Origin: Clostridiales bacterium UBA1758
Lineage (GTDB): Bacteria; Bacillota; Clostridia; Oscillospirales; UBA1758
Length of the DNA: 64,000 nt
Direction of reading: 5' to 3'
Assembly: GCA_002315595.1 (NCBI GenBank)
Contig: DCHG01000067.1
Coordinates: 1 to 64,000, forward strand
The notes beneath the pieces were generated by a model that worked only from the letters and a program-made list of their open reading frames with translations, did no database searches and had not been told where the DNA came from. Positions 43,352 through 51,912 of this stretch are shown here, in pieces (within the stretch, counting starts at the first letter, position 1; each line of letters begins with the position of its first letter). Made by a program: the position numbers and the translations under genes.

Positions 43352-44266
43352 ATGCATCAGTATCCTGAAACCAACGGCGGTTGGAAAAAATACGAAAATA
43401 ACCCGGTACTTGGCGGCCCGGTCATGGGCACCTGCTTTGATGTCTATACATGGCTTGATAACGGAGAATACCGCATGGATTTCTCATGGCGTCCGAAAAA
43501 ATCTCTTGCGGTCGTCACAAGCAGGGATGGTGTCCAGTGGAGCGAGCCGATCATCACGCTTGAACCGAATATGGATTCCGGATGGGAAGAAAATCTGAAT
43601 CGTCACTGTGTTGTCAAAAAAGACGGCACCTATCATATGTGGTATACAGGTCAGGCACGCGGATATAGTTGGATCGGTTATGCAACGAGCAAGGACGGAC
43701 TGCACTTTGAACGTTATCAGCAACAACCCGTCATGTTCAGCGATCGCCCGTATGAGGGACAGAGCGTCATGTGTCCTTTCGTCATGTGGGACGAGGAACT
43801 TCAACTCTTCCGCATGTGGTATGCCGCAGGCGAGACCTATGAGCCGAATGTTCTCGCATATGCAACAAGTTCGGACGGTGTCCATTGGGATAAACTGCCC
43901 GCCAATCCGATTATCGGACCGATGGAGGAACACCCCTATGAAATGGAACGCGTCGGCCCTTGCCATGTCGTAAAGGCTGACGGCTGGCACTACATTTTCT
44001 ACATCGGATACGAGGATATTCACACCGCCCGCGTCTGTGTCGCCCGTTCGAAAAACGGTATCACAAACTGGACACGCCTGAAAGCCAATCCGATCGTTTC
44101 GCCGACCATCGGCGGCTGGGACGAGAGTGCGTGCTATAAGCCGAGCGTTGTCCGTGATGAAAAGAACAACCGTTGGCTCCTTTGGTACAATGGCCGTAAC
44201 GGCGAGCCGGAATATATCGGACTTGTAATCCACGAAGGACTTGACCTTGGTTTTGATGAGAAATGA
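43352..44266 (+). CDS. five-bladed beta-propeller glycosidase-like protein (GH43/GH32-like)
   Basis: The protein has 304 residues without a signal peptide. Repeated blades have patterns such as WKKYENNPVLGG, MWYTGQARGYSWIGYATSKD, MWYAAGETYEPNVLAYATSS, WHYIFYIGYED and WLLWYNGRNGEPEYIGLVIH. Conserved acidic positions are FDVYTW and DFSWRPKKS at the start, and the DESACYKPSVV segment near 262. Such proteins cleave furanosides or fructans. The stop overlaps the upstream ATG of the next ORF region, and the following gene starts 11 bases later. Confidence 0.8.
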   Translation: MHQYPETNGGWKKYENNPVLGGPVMGTCFDVYTWLDNGEYRMDFSWRPKKSLAVVTSRDGVQWSEPIITLEPNMDSGWEENLNRHCVVKKDGTYHMWYTGQARGYSWIGYATSKDGLHFERYQQQPVMFSDRPYEGQSVMCPFVMWDEELQLFRMWYAAGETYEPNVLAYATSSDGVHWDKLPANPIIGPMEEHPYEMERVGPCHVVKADGWHYIFYIGYEDIHTARVCVARSKNGITNWTRLKANPIVSPTIGGWDESACYKPSVVRDEKNNRWLLWYNGRNGEPEYIGLVIHEGLDLGFDEK

Positions 44267-44277
44267 GGATTTCAACA

Positions 44278-45840
44278 ATGAAAGATACGAAAAAACTGCT
44301 TTCGACCTATGTGCGGAGTTTCAATGCAACCGATGACGAATGTGTCATTCAGGCCGTTTCCAATGACGAAGCGGAAGAATGGCTGATGGCGCGTGCACCC
44401 CGTATTGCCGTGCCGGATGCGGAAATCGAAAAGACCTATTACTTCCGCTGGTGGACCTATCGAAAGCACGTCAAAAAGACGCCCGAAGGATATGTCATGA
44501 CGGAATTCCATCCCGATGTCGCATGGGCGGGAAAGTATAACACCATTCCGTGCGCCTGCACCTTCCATATGCGTGAGGGACGCTGGCTCCGTGAAAACGG
44601 TTTTCTTGACGACTATATGAAATTCTGGTATCGTGACGGTGCCAAGCAACTCCATGTTTACAGCAATGCATTCGAGGCGGCGATCGGTTGGCTCGGTGAA
44701 ATGCGTGGCGACGACACGGGACTTGACCTGCTCGACGCGATGGAAAACAGTTACGAACTTTGGAAGACCGAACATATGACAAAGAACGGCCTTTACTGGT
44801 CGCATGACGGCTATGACGGCTCCGAATATTCTATCAGCGGTCACGGTCTGCGCGCCACACTGAACAGTTATCAGTACGTCAACGCTCTCGCAATTGCCCG
44901 CCTTCTCCGCAAAAAGGGCGAGATCGCCAAGGCGGAAAAATACGAAAAAGAAGCCGCGGAATTGAAAAAACGCTTCAACGAACTTCTTTGGGACGAAAAA
45001 CTCGGCTTCTATCGGACGATCCCGCAAAAGTCCGTCGATTCCGAGCCGTACTTCAATGAACTGCATTATGTGCGCGAACTTTGGGACTATATCCCGTGGC
45101 TTTACGGCACCGCGACCGAAGGAAAGGCGGATGCGTTCCGTCAACTTCTCGATGAACGCGGATTTTTTGGAAAATGCGGTCTGACCACCGCCGAACGCCG
45201 CCACCCCTGTTACGGCATTTTCTACACCGGTGAAGAATTCTTCAACTGGTTGAAAATGCGTGGTGAGGAACCGTTCGATTGGGATGAAACCGAAGGACAT
45301 GAATGTCTGTGGCATGGTCCGAGTTGGCCGTTTGCGACTTGTACGACGCTCGGCGCCGTGGCAAATCTTCTCGTCAGCGGCGAAAAGCAGGATGCTATCA
45401 CGAAGGACGACTATCTTATGCTTCTGCACCAATATGCGGCGGCACATAAGAGAACGCGTGAAGACGGCGTAGTCATCCCGTGGATCGACGAAGATATGAA
45501 CCCGGATAACGGCGACTGGATCTCCCGCACCCGTCTTTCGAACTGGCACGGCGAACGCTTCCCGAAGGACAAGGGAGGCTATGAACGCGGCAAGGATTAT
45601 AACCACTCCACCTTCTGCGATCTTGTTCTCGAAGGTTTGTTTGGCGTTCGCCCGGATGCCGACGGCATCCGTTTTGCCCCGTTGTTCCCGGCAGAATGGG
45701 AGTATGCGCAGGTCGATGATCTTCTCATACACGGACACAATATCGGTGTCAATTACGAAAAGGGCAAGGGCTACTGCGTCTATCAAGATGGTGAAAAAGT
45801 TTTTGAAAACGCAACTCCGACGGAATTCTATTTGAAGTAA
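44278..45840 (+). CDS. (alpha/alpha)6-barrel glycoside hydrolase, MGH1/GH63-like
   Basis: The protein has 520 residues; the ATG at 44278 is taken because GAGG lies 9 bases upstream, while the ATG at 44263 lacks a site. Features are FRWWTYRKHVKKTPEGYVMTEF near 65-85, NGLYWSHDGYDGSEYSISG near 165-183, and HECLWHGPSWPFATCTTLGA near 340-360, which is the alpha,alpha-barrel active region of mannosylglycerate-hydrolase or GH63-like enzymes. The enzyme probably removes a terminal sugar from an imported oligosaccharide. It is co-transcribed with the GH43-like gene and ends at a terminator at 45846. Confidence 0.82.
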   Translation: MKDTKKLLSTYVRSFNATDDECVIQAVSNDEAEEWLMARAPRIAVPDAEIEKTYYFRWWTYRKHVKKTPEGYVMTEFHPDVAWAGKYNTIPCACTFHMREGRWLRENGFLDDYMKFWYRDGAKQLHVYSNAFEAAIGWLGEMRGDDTGLDLLDAMENSYELWKTEHMTKNGLYWSHDGYDGSEYSISGHGLRATLNSYQYVNALAIARLLRKKGEIAKAEKYEKEAAELKKRFNELLWDEKLGFYRTIPQKSVDSEPYFNELHYVRELWDYIPWLYGTATEGKADAFRQLLDERGFFGKCGLTTAERRHPCYGIFYTGEEFFNWLKMRGEEPFDWDETEGHECLWHGPSWPFATCTTLGAVANLLVSGEKQDAITKDDYLMLLHQYAAAHKRTREDGVVIPWIDEDMNPDNGDWISRTRLSNWHGERFPKDKGGYERGKDYNHSTFCDLVLEGLFGVRPDADGIRFAPLFPAEWEYAQVDDLLIHGHNIGVNYEKGKGYCVYQDGEKVFENATPTEFYLK

Positions 45841-45845
45841 AATTT

Positions 45846-45887
45846 GCCCCGATGGATTGGCGGTTTGTCGATTGATCGGGGCTTTTT
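45846..45887 (+). terminator. terminator after the GH63-like gene
   Basis: GCCCCGAT and ATCGGGGC pair around a 21-base loop and are followed by TTTTT. Confidence 0.75.
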
Positions 45888-45920
45888 ATGAATTTTTACA
45901 TCAAAAACAGAGAAAAAACC

Positions 45921-45948
45921 TTGACAAACCGCGGAAATCCGCTATAAT
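45921..45948 (+). promoter_or_regulatory. promoter of the rpsF-ssb-rpsR operon
   Basis: Perfect TTGACA (45921-45926) and perfect TATAAT (45943-45948) are separated by 16 bases. Confidence 0.85.
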
Positions 45949-45960
45949 TAGATGTTGAAC

Positions 45961-46010
45961 TCTGCCAAAAGGCAGACAAACCTTGTCTCTCTCACGGGAG
46001 ACCATAAGTC
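45961..46010 (+). promoter_or_regulatory. structured leader of rpsF
   Basis: Two hairpins follow the promoter: TCTGCC/GGCAGA with an AAAA loop (45961-45976), and GTCTC/GAGAC (45985-46002), extendable by CTT/AAG. Leaders of this operon are bound by the S6:S18 complex in some bacteria. I could not verify the binding motif here. Confidence 0.45.
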
Positions 46011-46028
46011 CAAAAGGAGGTGCCGAAA

Positions 46029-46328
46029 ATGGCCAAGATCACATCCAAGTACGAGACGATATTCATTGTCGACCTCGACCTCGGCGAGGAGGGCATTGCA
46101 AACATGGTTGCAAAGTTCCGCACTCTGATCGAGGAAAATGCCACTCTTGAAAAAGTTGATGAGTGGGGCAAGAGAAGATATGCTTATCCGATCAACGATC
46201 AGACGGAAGGTTACTATGTTCTTGTGAACTTTGAGTCCAAGCCCGATTTCCCGGCTGAACTCGACCGTATCTACAAGATCACGGAAGGAATCGTCCGTTC
46301 CATCATCGTCTGCAAGGACGAAAAGTAA
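46029..46328 (+). CDS. rpsF: 30S ribosomal protein S6
   Basis: The 99-residue protein has the S6 pattern YETIFIVDLDLGEEGIANMV near the start, then EWGKRRYAYPINDQTEGYYVLVNF. The ATG at 46029 follows AGGAGGTG by 9 bases; a GTG at 46020 in frame overlaps the ribosome site. S6 pairs with S18 on the 30S platform, and its gene is the first of the rpsF-ssb-rpsR operon. Confidence 0.96.
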   Translation: MAKITSKYETIFIVDLDLGEEGIANMVAKFRTLIEENATLEKVDEWGKRRYAYPINDQTEGYYVLVNFESKPDFPAELDRIYKITEGIVRSIIVCKDEK

Positions 46329-46337
46329 GGTGATATC

Positions 46338-46808
46338 ATGCTGAATAAAGTCATCTTAATGGGTCGCCTTACCCGCGATCCGGAACTTCGCCACACGTCT
46401 TCGAATATCCCCGTTGCGTCTTTGACGCTCGCGGTTGACCGTTCCTTCGGACGCGGCGAACAAAAGGAAACCGACTTTATCGACGTCGTTTGCTGGAGAC
46501 AGCAGGCGGATTTTGTTGCAAAATGGTTCACCAAAGGTCAGCTTGTAGCTGTGTCCGGTCGTCTTCAGGTTAGAAACTGGGAAGATAAGGACGGCAATAA
46601 GCGACGTGCCTATGAGGTCGTCGCGGACGAGGTTCACTTTGCTGAATCCCGCAAAAGCACCGGCGGTTATGACCGTCAGGACAGTTACGGCAATCAAGAC
46701 ACTCCCGCCTACGCCTCCGCCGCACCGCGTGCCAATGCCGCACCGTTGCCGGAGACGCCGTCGGATTTCTCGGAGCTGCTTGGCAGCGACGACGACCTGC
46801 CGTTCTGA
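46338..46808 (+). CDS. ssb: single-stranded DNA-binding protein
   Basis: The 156-residue protein has an OB fold (MLNKVILMGRLTRDPELRHT, SFGRGEQKETDFIDVVCWRQ, VSGRLQVRNWEDKDGN), a disordered linker rich in Ala, Tyr and Pro, and the acidic C-terminal tip DDLPF that recruits repair and replication proteins. It lies 9 bases after rpsF, with AAGGTGAT as ribosome site. Confidence 0.96.
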   Translation: MLNKVILMGRLTRDPELRHTSSNIPVASLTLAVDRSFGRGEQKETDFIDVVCWRQQADFVAKWFTKGQLVAVSGRLQVRNWEDKDGNKRRAYEVVADEVHFAESRKSTGGYDRQDSYGNQDTPAYASAAPRANAAPLPETPSDFSELLGSDDDLPF

Positions 46809-46841
46809 TACGGCTAAATTTTGAAAGGAGATCATATCATC

Positions 46842-47072
46842 ATGGATAGAAATAAAAATCCGCGCAAGAGAAAGAAAGTTTGTGCTTTCTGCGCTGACCG
46901 TGCCAACGTGATTGATTATAAGGATGCCGCAAAGCTTCGCCGCTTTGTTTCCGAGCGTGGCAAAATCCTGCCCCGCAGAATGACCGGCACCTGCGCTGAA
47001 CATCAGCGTACTCTTACCGTCGCGATCAAGCGTGCTCGCCACATCGCGATTCTTCCGTACGTTGCCGACTAA
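46842..47072 (+). CDS. rpsR: 30S ribosomal protein S18
   Basis: The 76-residue protein starts at ATG 46842, with AAAGGAG upstream, in preference to an in-frame start at 46821. The family pattern [18 protein letters not shown] and [20 protein letters not shown] is clear, including the Cys residues of the zinc-type S18 (Cys-x-x-Cys). It is the third gene of the operon; rplI is not downstream here. Confidence 0.96.
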   Translation: MDRNKNPRKRKKVCAFCADRANVIDYKDAAKLRRFVSERGKILPRRMTGTCAEHQRTLTVAIKRARHIAILPYVAD

Positions 47073-47079
47073 GTTTCTC

Positions 47080-47113
47080 AAAGGCGTTGGGTTGTCCCAA
47101 CGCCTTTCTTTTA
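47080..47113 (+). terminator. rpsR operon terminator
   Basis: AAAGGCGTTGGG and CCCAACGCCTTT are separated by 4 bases and followed by CTTTT. Confidence 0.9.
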
Positions 47114-47144
47114 TACTTATTTAATTACGAGAGGGTGCTTTATC

Positions 47145-47972
47145 GTGCAAAAGACAGCGGTTGTTACCGGCGGAAGCCGCAATATCGGTCAAGGCATTGC
47201 AATCGTGCTCGCCGAGCATGGTTATGATGTGGCGATTACCTATCGATCCCACCCAGAAGGGGCGGAGGAAACGAAACAATCCATTGAAAAACTTGGCAGA
47301 AAATGCTTTGTCTATCAGGCAAGTCTGGATCAGTCCGATGTTCCCGCAAAAGTGATGGCGCAGGCGCATCGGGATCTCGGTCATATCGACGTTTGCGTCT
47401 GCAATGCGGGCAAGGATCGTCGCCATAGCGTGCTGACCGTGACTGCCGAACAGATCGACGAACTTTTCCAAAGCAATTTCCGCGCTTATTCCCTTTGTGC
47501 GGGTGCGGCGGCACGCCATATGATTCGTGACGGAATTAAGGGAAGCATCATCTTTATCACATCCACCCGTGCGGAACGCGCATATCCGTCGGATTTTGTT
47601 TACGGCGGATTGAAGGCGGGCATCAAACGCGCCTGCGAATCCATCGCACTCGATCTGTCACAGTACGGCATTCGTGTCAATTGCGTTGCTCCGGGTGGAA
47701 CGCTCGAGCCGAAACTCGATAAAGGTGGCTTCGGAAGCGGCGTTTTCGCCAAAGAGGTCATTCCGCTTGGACGAATCGGTATTCCGCGTGACGATGCGGA
47801 AGTTGTCGCATTTCTCGCGTCCGACAAAGCGTCCTACATCACCGGTACTACGGTTCGTTGCGACGGTGGACTCATTCTCTCCGGTATGCCCGAAGACAAT
47901 ACTTCGGTTAAATGGGTGGATAAGGATTGGCAGGAAAAAATTCGTGCCGAGGTTATGCAAAGAGAAGACTGA
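47145..47972 (+). CDS. short-chain dehydrogenase/reductase (SDR)
   Basis: The protein has 275 residues; it starts at GTG 47145, with GAGAGGG upstream. The cofactor motif TGGSRNIGQGIA is near 8-19, the NAG motif in CVCNAGKDR near 86, and the catalytic Ser and YxxxK as FITSTRAER and FVYGGLKAGIKR near 137-160. The C-terminal ITGTTVRCDGGLI is typical of classical SDRs. It reduces or oxidises an unknown sugar, alcohol or ketone with NAD(P)H. Confidence 0.9.
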   Translation: MQKTAVVTGGSRNIGQGIAIVLAEHGYDVAITYRSHPEGAEETKQSIEKLGRKCFVYQASLDQSDVPAKVMAQAHRDLGHIDVCVCNAGKDRRHSVLTVTAEQIDELFQSNFRAYSLCAGAAARHMIRDGIKGSIIFITSTRAERAYPSDFVYGGLKAGIKRACESIALDLSQYGIRVNCVAPGGTLEPKLDKGGFGSGVFAKEVIPLGRIGIPRDDAEVVAFLASDKASYITGTTVRCDGGLILSGMPEDNTSVKWVDKDWQEKIRAEVMQRED

Positions 47973-47984
47973 AATGTTTCAAAA

Positions 47985-48012
47985 CCTCACCGATCACGGT
48001 GAGGTTTTTTGC
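47985..48012 (+). terminator. terminator after the SDR gene
   Basis: CCTCACCG and CGGTGAGG form a stem with a 4-base loop, followed by TTTTTT. Confidence 0.85.
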
Positions 48013-48071
48013 ATGAATATACGATCACGAAAAAATTTTTTCAAAAAGACTGTTTTTTGGTGAAATTTTCA

Positions 48072-48100
48072 TTGACAGAACATCAAAATGATGATAAACT
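48072..48100 (+). promoter_or_regulatory. promoter of the uracil permease leader
   Basis: TTGACA (48072-48077) and TAAACT (48095-48100) are 17 bases apart, placing the transcript start near 48107. Confidence 0.7.
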
Positions 48101-48120
48101 AATTTACGAAAAAGGACATC

Positions 48121-48221
48121 TTTAACTTGGTACTGAGAGACCGACAAGGCGTCTGCAATGAAAAAAAGGCGGAATTCCGCCTGCGTTGCCTTGTCTTATT
48201 ATGGACAGGGTTCTTTTTTTT
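48121..48221 (+). promoter_or_regulatory. PyrR-type transcription attenuator ahead of the uracil permease gene
   Basis: The leader has a PyrR-binding-like hairpin: TTTAA, then CTTGGT paired with ACC and AAG around the loop ACTGAGAG (48126-48148), which fits the CNGNGAG loop of PyrR sites. GACAAGGC (48143-48150) can pair with GCCTTGTC (48188-48195) as antiterminator. CCTTGTC (48189-48195) can pair with GACAGGG (48204-48210) followed by CTTTTTTTT as terminator. The three structures exclude each other, as in Bacillus pyr leaders. Confidence 0.82.
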
Positions 48222-48291
48222 GCCTGATTTTCGTCAATAACGGGGAAACCCGTTTGAGGAAGTGTCAAAAATATAAAAAAGGAGTAAGAAA

Positions 48292-49602
48292 ATGAATCTG
48301 ACTTACGGAATCAAAGACAGACCCAAATTCGGACAAGTAATTCTCTTCGCACTGCAACAACTTCTCGCCATCATGGCCGCTACCATCGCGGTACCTTCCA
48401 TCATCGGTAATGGCATGGGACAGACCGCAGCCCTCTTCGGTGCAGGCGTCGGTACACTTGTGTACCTGCTATTCACCAAGTTCCGCAGCCCGGTTTTCCT
48501 CGGATCTTCCTTCGCCTTTATCGGATCCATGTTCACCGCTTTCGCCGGTGCAGCATCCATGGAAGCCGGATACCTCGGTCTTATTCTCGGCGCTCTGTTT
48601 GCCGGACTTGTTTATGTTGTGATCTCGATTGTCGTTAAGTGCGTTGGCGTTCAGTGGATCAACAAACTTATGCCGGCCGTCGTCATCGGACCGACCGTTG
48701 CGATCATCGGTCTTTCCCTTGCCGGTAACGCCGTCGGAGACCTCGGAACTGCTCCCGCAGGTGGCTCCGTTTATGTCGCACTGATCTGTGGTCTTGTCAC
48801 CCTCTTTGTCACGATGATCTGCTCCATCTTCGGCAAAAAAATGGTCAAGATGATTCCGTTCATCATTGGCATCCTCGCCGGTTATGCCGTCGCTGCGATC
48901 TTCACCGTCATTGGTGAGAAGACTGGCAACGCTTCGCTCCTTGTTATCAACTTCAAACTCTTTGAAAATATCACATGGATCCCTGACTTCACCTTCCTTA
49001 CTGCCTATAAGGGCTTGGATCAGTTGACTGGCTCCTACATCGCCACTGTTGCGGTCGCGTATATTCCGGTTGCTTTCGTTGTCTTTGCCGAACACATCGC
49101 CGACCACAAGAACCTCAGTTCCATTGTCGGCGTCGATCTGCTTGAAAATCCGGGCCTTCATCGCACCCTCCTCGGTGACGGTGTCGGCTCCTTCGCCGGT
49201 GCGATCTTCGGCGGTTGCCCGAACACCACCTACGGTGAATCCGTCGGTTGTGTTGCGATCTCCGGCAACGCTTCCATCGTGACCATTCTTGCCACTGCGA
49301 TCCTTGCGATCGCCGTCTCCTTCGTCGGGCCGTTCGCTACCTTCCTCGCCACCATCCCGAACTGTGTCATGGGCGGCGTCTGCATCGCACTGTACGGCTT
49401 CATCGCGGTCTCCGGTTTGAAGATGATCCAGCAGGTTGATCTCAACGACAATCACAATCTGTTCGTCGTTTCCGTCATCCTCATCAGCGGCATCGGAGGT
49501 CTCTCTGTCAGTTTCGGTTCTGTCACCCTGACCAGTGTCGCCTGCGCACTTATCCTCGGTATTCTTACCAACACCATGCTCAAGAAAAAAGACGACAAGT
49601 AA
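48292..49602 (+). CDS. uracil permease (NCS2/UraA family)
   Basis: The protein has 436 residues with about fourteen membrane helices. The N-terminus GQVILFALQQLLAIMAATIAVP and the segment PVAFVVFAEHIADHKNLSSI near 255-275 with the substrate-binding Glu are typical of UraA; the later GGCPNTTYGESVGCVAIS is the second half-helix motif. The PyrR-type attenuator upstream makes uracil the likely substrate rather than xanthine. It imports uracil with protons. Confidence 0.93.
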   Translation: MNLTYGIKDRPKFGQVILFALQQLLAIMAATIAVPSIIGNGMGQTAALFGAGVGTLVYLLFTKFRSPVFLGSSFAFIGSMFTAFAGAASMEAGYLGLILGALFAGLVYVVISIVVKCVGVQWINKLMPAVVIGPTVAIIGLSLAGNAVGDLGTAPAGGSVYVALICGLVTLFVTMICSIFGKKMVKMIPFIIGILAGYAVAAIFTVIGEKTGNASLLVINFKLFENITWIPDFTFLTAYKGLDQLTGSYIATVAVAYIPVAFVVFAEHIADHKNLSSIVGVDLLENPGLHRTLLGDGVGSFAGAIFGGCPNTTYGESVGCVAISGNASIVTILATAILAIAVSFVGPFATFLATIPNCVMGGVCIALYGFIAVSGLKMIQQVDLNDNHNLFVVSVILISGIGGLSVSFGSVTLTSVACALILGILTNTMLKKKDDK

Positions 49603-49617
49603 GTTTTAATTATAACA

Positions 49618-49655
49618 AAACACCCATCGTACCATTGGTACGGTGGGTGTTTTTG
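49618..49655. terminator. terminator between uracil permease and the Cys-rich peptide gene
   Basis: AAAACACCCATCGTACC and GGTACGGTGGGTGTTTT pair almost fully around ATT, with tails on both strands. Confidence 0.85.
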
Positions 49656-49668
49656 GTTTCGGGACTTT

Positions 49669-49833
49669 TTATTTGTCTTCGGTTTCCTTTTCACAGAAAT
49701 TGAGTCTCATACAGGCGACACAATGGTCGGTATCTTCCACATGGTGGCGGATACATTCGGCACAGTTGCCGTTAAATTTGCACGCCTTGTTTTCGCAGGG
49801 GCAGCCGCCCTTGATTTTGCAGGTAGTTTCCAT
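49669..49833 (-). CDS. 54-residue cysteine-rich protein
   Basis: The frame encodes 54 residues starting METTCKIKGGCPCENKAC and containing nine cysteines and three histidines. The cysteines lie in the first 47 residues, with CxC, CxxC and two further CxxC-like pairs, so a metal- or cluster-binding knuckle is likely. It has no signal peptide. The ATG is 9 bases after the stop of the AAC(3)-like gene and has GGAGATCAT upstream. It is the last gene of that operon. I do not recognise a family; zinc ribbon or Fe-S binding are both possible. Confidence 0.65.
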   Translation of the reverse strand: METTCKIKGGCPCENKACKFNGNCAECIRHHVEDTDHCVACMRLNFCEKETEDK

Positions 49834-49842
49834 TATGATCTC

Positions 49843-50607
49843 CTATTCAATCGGGTCGATTTTATCGACGAAGTAGTATTTGTTCTTGCGCATCATGTCC
49901 TCGCCGCGCTTCCAAACGGCACGGGAGTCAATCAGCCAACATTCGGCGTCGAGTACATAGCCGTGCGTGTATTCACTCGGATCGAGCAGATCCATAATGC
50001 GATGATAACATTGGGCATAGCCGAAATGATTGAAGCCGTGCCGCTTGGTTGTGACCTTCGTTTCCGTGCCGTCCTCTAAGATAACGGTGTATTCCACAGA
50101 TTTGAAGAACAGAAACTCCGGCATGATCAGTTCCTCGACTCCGTGCATCGTCGTGCAGGAGTGAACTCCGCAACCGAGCATCAAAAGTTTTCCGCCACGG
50201 TCACGGAGGATCGAGAACGGAGAATTCGGGCCGACCGGTGTGTCGTCGAGAATGTGTTTTGATACGATTTCTTCGGCGTCTTTGCCCCAAACGCCGACGG
50301 AGTGCGTCGGACTGCCAGAACGATAAACACCGGGCATCTTGCGGAAGGTTTCCGGCAAAATGCCGATACAAGCGGGTGTATTTTTGATATCATAGATCGG
50401 GTGCTCGGCGGTGACATGGGCATAACTGAGCGTCGGGAGCATCAAAGTGCCGTCGCACACTGCGGCTTCTAGGACTTCAAGTGCGCCCGTCGGACCGCCC
50501 TCGATCCCTCCGAGAGACTTAAACGACGAGTGCATCAGTAATGAATCGGTGGATTTGACACCGAGCGCACGAAGATCATTAAGCATTTTCTGCTGACGAG
50601 TTTCCAT
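49843..50607 (-). CDS. AAC(3)-family aminoglycoside N3-acetyltransferase-like protein
   Basis: The protein has 254 residues. The family pattern SLLMHSSFKSLGGIEGGPTG near 20-40, GTLMLPTLSYAH near 63-74, and RSGSPTHSVGVWGK near 107-120 (with the catalytic His) is clear, as is LLMLGCGVHSCTTMHGVEE. True aminoglycoside resistance is not implied; many genomic members acetylate other amines, for example in cell-wall or antibiotic pathways. It starts 16 bases after the AKR gene. Confidence 0.88.
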   Translation of the reverse strand: METRQQKMLNDLRALGVKSTDSLLMHSSFKSLGGIEGGPTGALEVLEAAVCDGTLMLPTLSYAHVTAEHPIYDIKNTPACIGILPETFRKMPGVYRSGSPTHSVGVWGKDAEEIVSKHILDDTPVGPNSPFSILRDRGGKLLMLGCGVHSCTTMHGVEELIMPEFLFFKSVEYTVILEDGTETKVTTKRHGFNHFGYAQCYHRIMDLLDPSEYTHGYVLDAECWLIDSRAVWKRGEDMMRKNKYYFVDKIDPIE

Positions 50608-50623
50608 GAAATCACCTCATTTA

Positions 50624-51763
50624 TTATTTTTCAAGCAGAGATTTTGCGTATTTGTCGATTTCGGCAAGCCTTTCCGGGATGGAAATGCCCTGCGGGCAAC
50701 GCTTGACGCAGGCGTTGCAGTGAATGCAGTTGTCGGCGCGCTTTTCAGCCGGAAGTGACGCGTTGTAGGCGATGTTAAAAGCAAAATCGTTGCCGGAGAT
50801 TTTGTATCCGTTATATGCGGCAAAGATCGTGAAAATCGAAATGCCCTTCGGGCAGTCGATGCAGTAACGGCAACCGGTGCAAGGAATCGCGCCGGAGGCA
50901 CGGAATACGCCGAGAGCATCGTTCAAAGCGGCGATCTCTTTTTCACTAAGCGGTTTGAAATTGTTCATTGTGGCAAGGTTGTCGTCGACCTGCGATTCTT
51001 CGGTCATGCCGGAAAGGACGGTCAGAACATTCGGCTGGGACGCGGCAAAACGGATCGCCCAGGATGCGACACTCTGATCCGGCTCGACGGATTTCAAAAT
51101 ACTGCTTGCCTTGTCGTTGAGTTTGGCGAGCATTCCGCCACGGACGGGCTCCATAACGACAACGGGGATGCCGTGAGAGGTCAGGATATCGTACTGCCCC
51201 TTCGCGTCCTGAACTTCCCAGTCGTAATAGTTCAACTGAATTTGCGCAAAATCCCATTCATGTGCGTCGACGATCTTTCTGAGAGCCGCGGGCGAATCGT
51301 GGAAGGAGAAGCCGAGATTGCGGATCTTACCCTCTTTTTTGTAGTTCAACAGTTTTTCGTAGACACCGAGTTTTTCGCAGAAATCGAAGCGTTCGCCGCT
51401 GAGACTGTGCATCAGGTAGAAGTCGAAATAATCGACGCCGCAGAGTTCAAGTTGTTTTTCGAAGATTTCTTCGACGTCGCTTGATTTGGTCAGTGCAAAG
51501 GTCGGCAGTTTTGTGGCAAGATAAAAACTGTCACGTGGGTATTTTTTTAATGCCTTACCGACAAAGGCCTGCGACATTCCGCCGTGATACGGATGTGCGG
51601 TGTCAAAATAGTTGACGCCCGCCTTATATGCCTTGTCCACGAGGGCTTCGGCTTTTTCGTAATCAATGTTTTTCGGATCGTCGTCAACGGTTGGCAGACG
51701 CATTAAACCGAAGCCGAGCAGAGATACCATTTTTCCGGTGTGTTTGTATTCGCGTTTTTCCAT
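50624..51763 (-). CDS. aldo/keto reductase with C-terminal 4Fe-4S domain
   Basis: The protein has 379 residues. The N-terminal AKR barrel (about 1-275) has the catalytic tetrad elements GVNYFDTAHPYHGG near 50 (Asp, Tyr), a Lys in FYLATKLPTF near 80-88 and a His in YLMHSLSG near 117. The C-terminal part (about 295-379) has two ferredoxin-like clusters, CTGCRYCIDCPKG and CIHCNACVKRCPQG. This fusion is common in anaerobes and may couple carbonyl reduction to an electron carrier. It is the first gene of a three-gene operon. Confidence 0.93.
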   Translation of the reverse strand: MEKREYKHTGKMVSLLGFGLMRLPTVDDDPKNIDYEKAEALVDKAYKAGVNYFDTAHPYHGGMSQAFVGKALKKYPRDSFYLATKLPTFALTKSSDVEEIFEKQLELCGVDYFDFYLMHSLSGERFDFCEKLGVYEKLLNYKKEGKIRNLGFSFHDSPAALRKIVDAHEWDFAQIQLNYYDWEVQDAKGQYDILTSHGIPVVVMEPVRGGMLAKLNDKASSILKSVEPDQSVASWAIRFAASQPNVLTVLSGMTEESQVDDNLATMNNFKPLSEKEIAALNDALGVFRASGAIPCTGCRYCIDCPKGISIFTIFAAYNGYKISGNDFAFNIAYNASLPAEKRADNCIHCNACVKRCPQGISIPERLAEIDKYAKSLLEK

Positions 51764-51912
51764 AATTCTTCCTCCTAAAAAGCGGTGACAAGTGCTTACA
51801 AGTAAATTATAGCAGATTTTTATACGGACACAAGAAAAAATTTGTAAAACTTGTGGAAGTTTTTTACGGAAGGTGGTATGATTAAGTTAAGGTCAAAAAG
51901 GAGGAAGAAAAT

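Noticed and set aside
44272..45786. A 504-codon open frame on the minus strand opposite the GH63-like gene
   Set aside because: It lacks recognisable domains and lies opposite a well supported gene; it is a by-product of codon bias.
48469..49455. A highly acidic 328-codon minus-strand frame opposite the uracil permease
   Set aside because: It is a mirror of the hydrophobic permease codons and has no independent support.
49843..50607. The AAC(3)-like gene as an antibiotic-resistance determinant
   Set aside because: The family includes many chromosomal acetyltransferases with other substrates, and nothing mobile is nearby.
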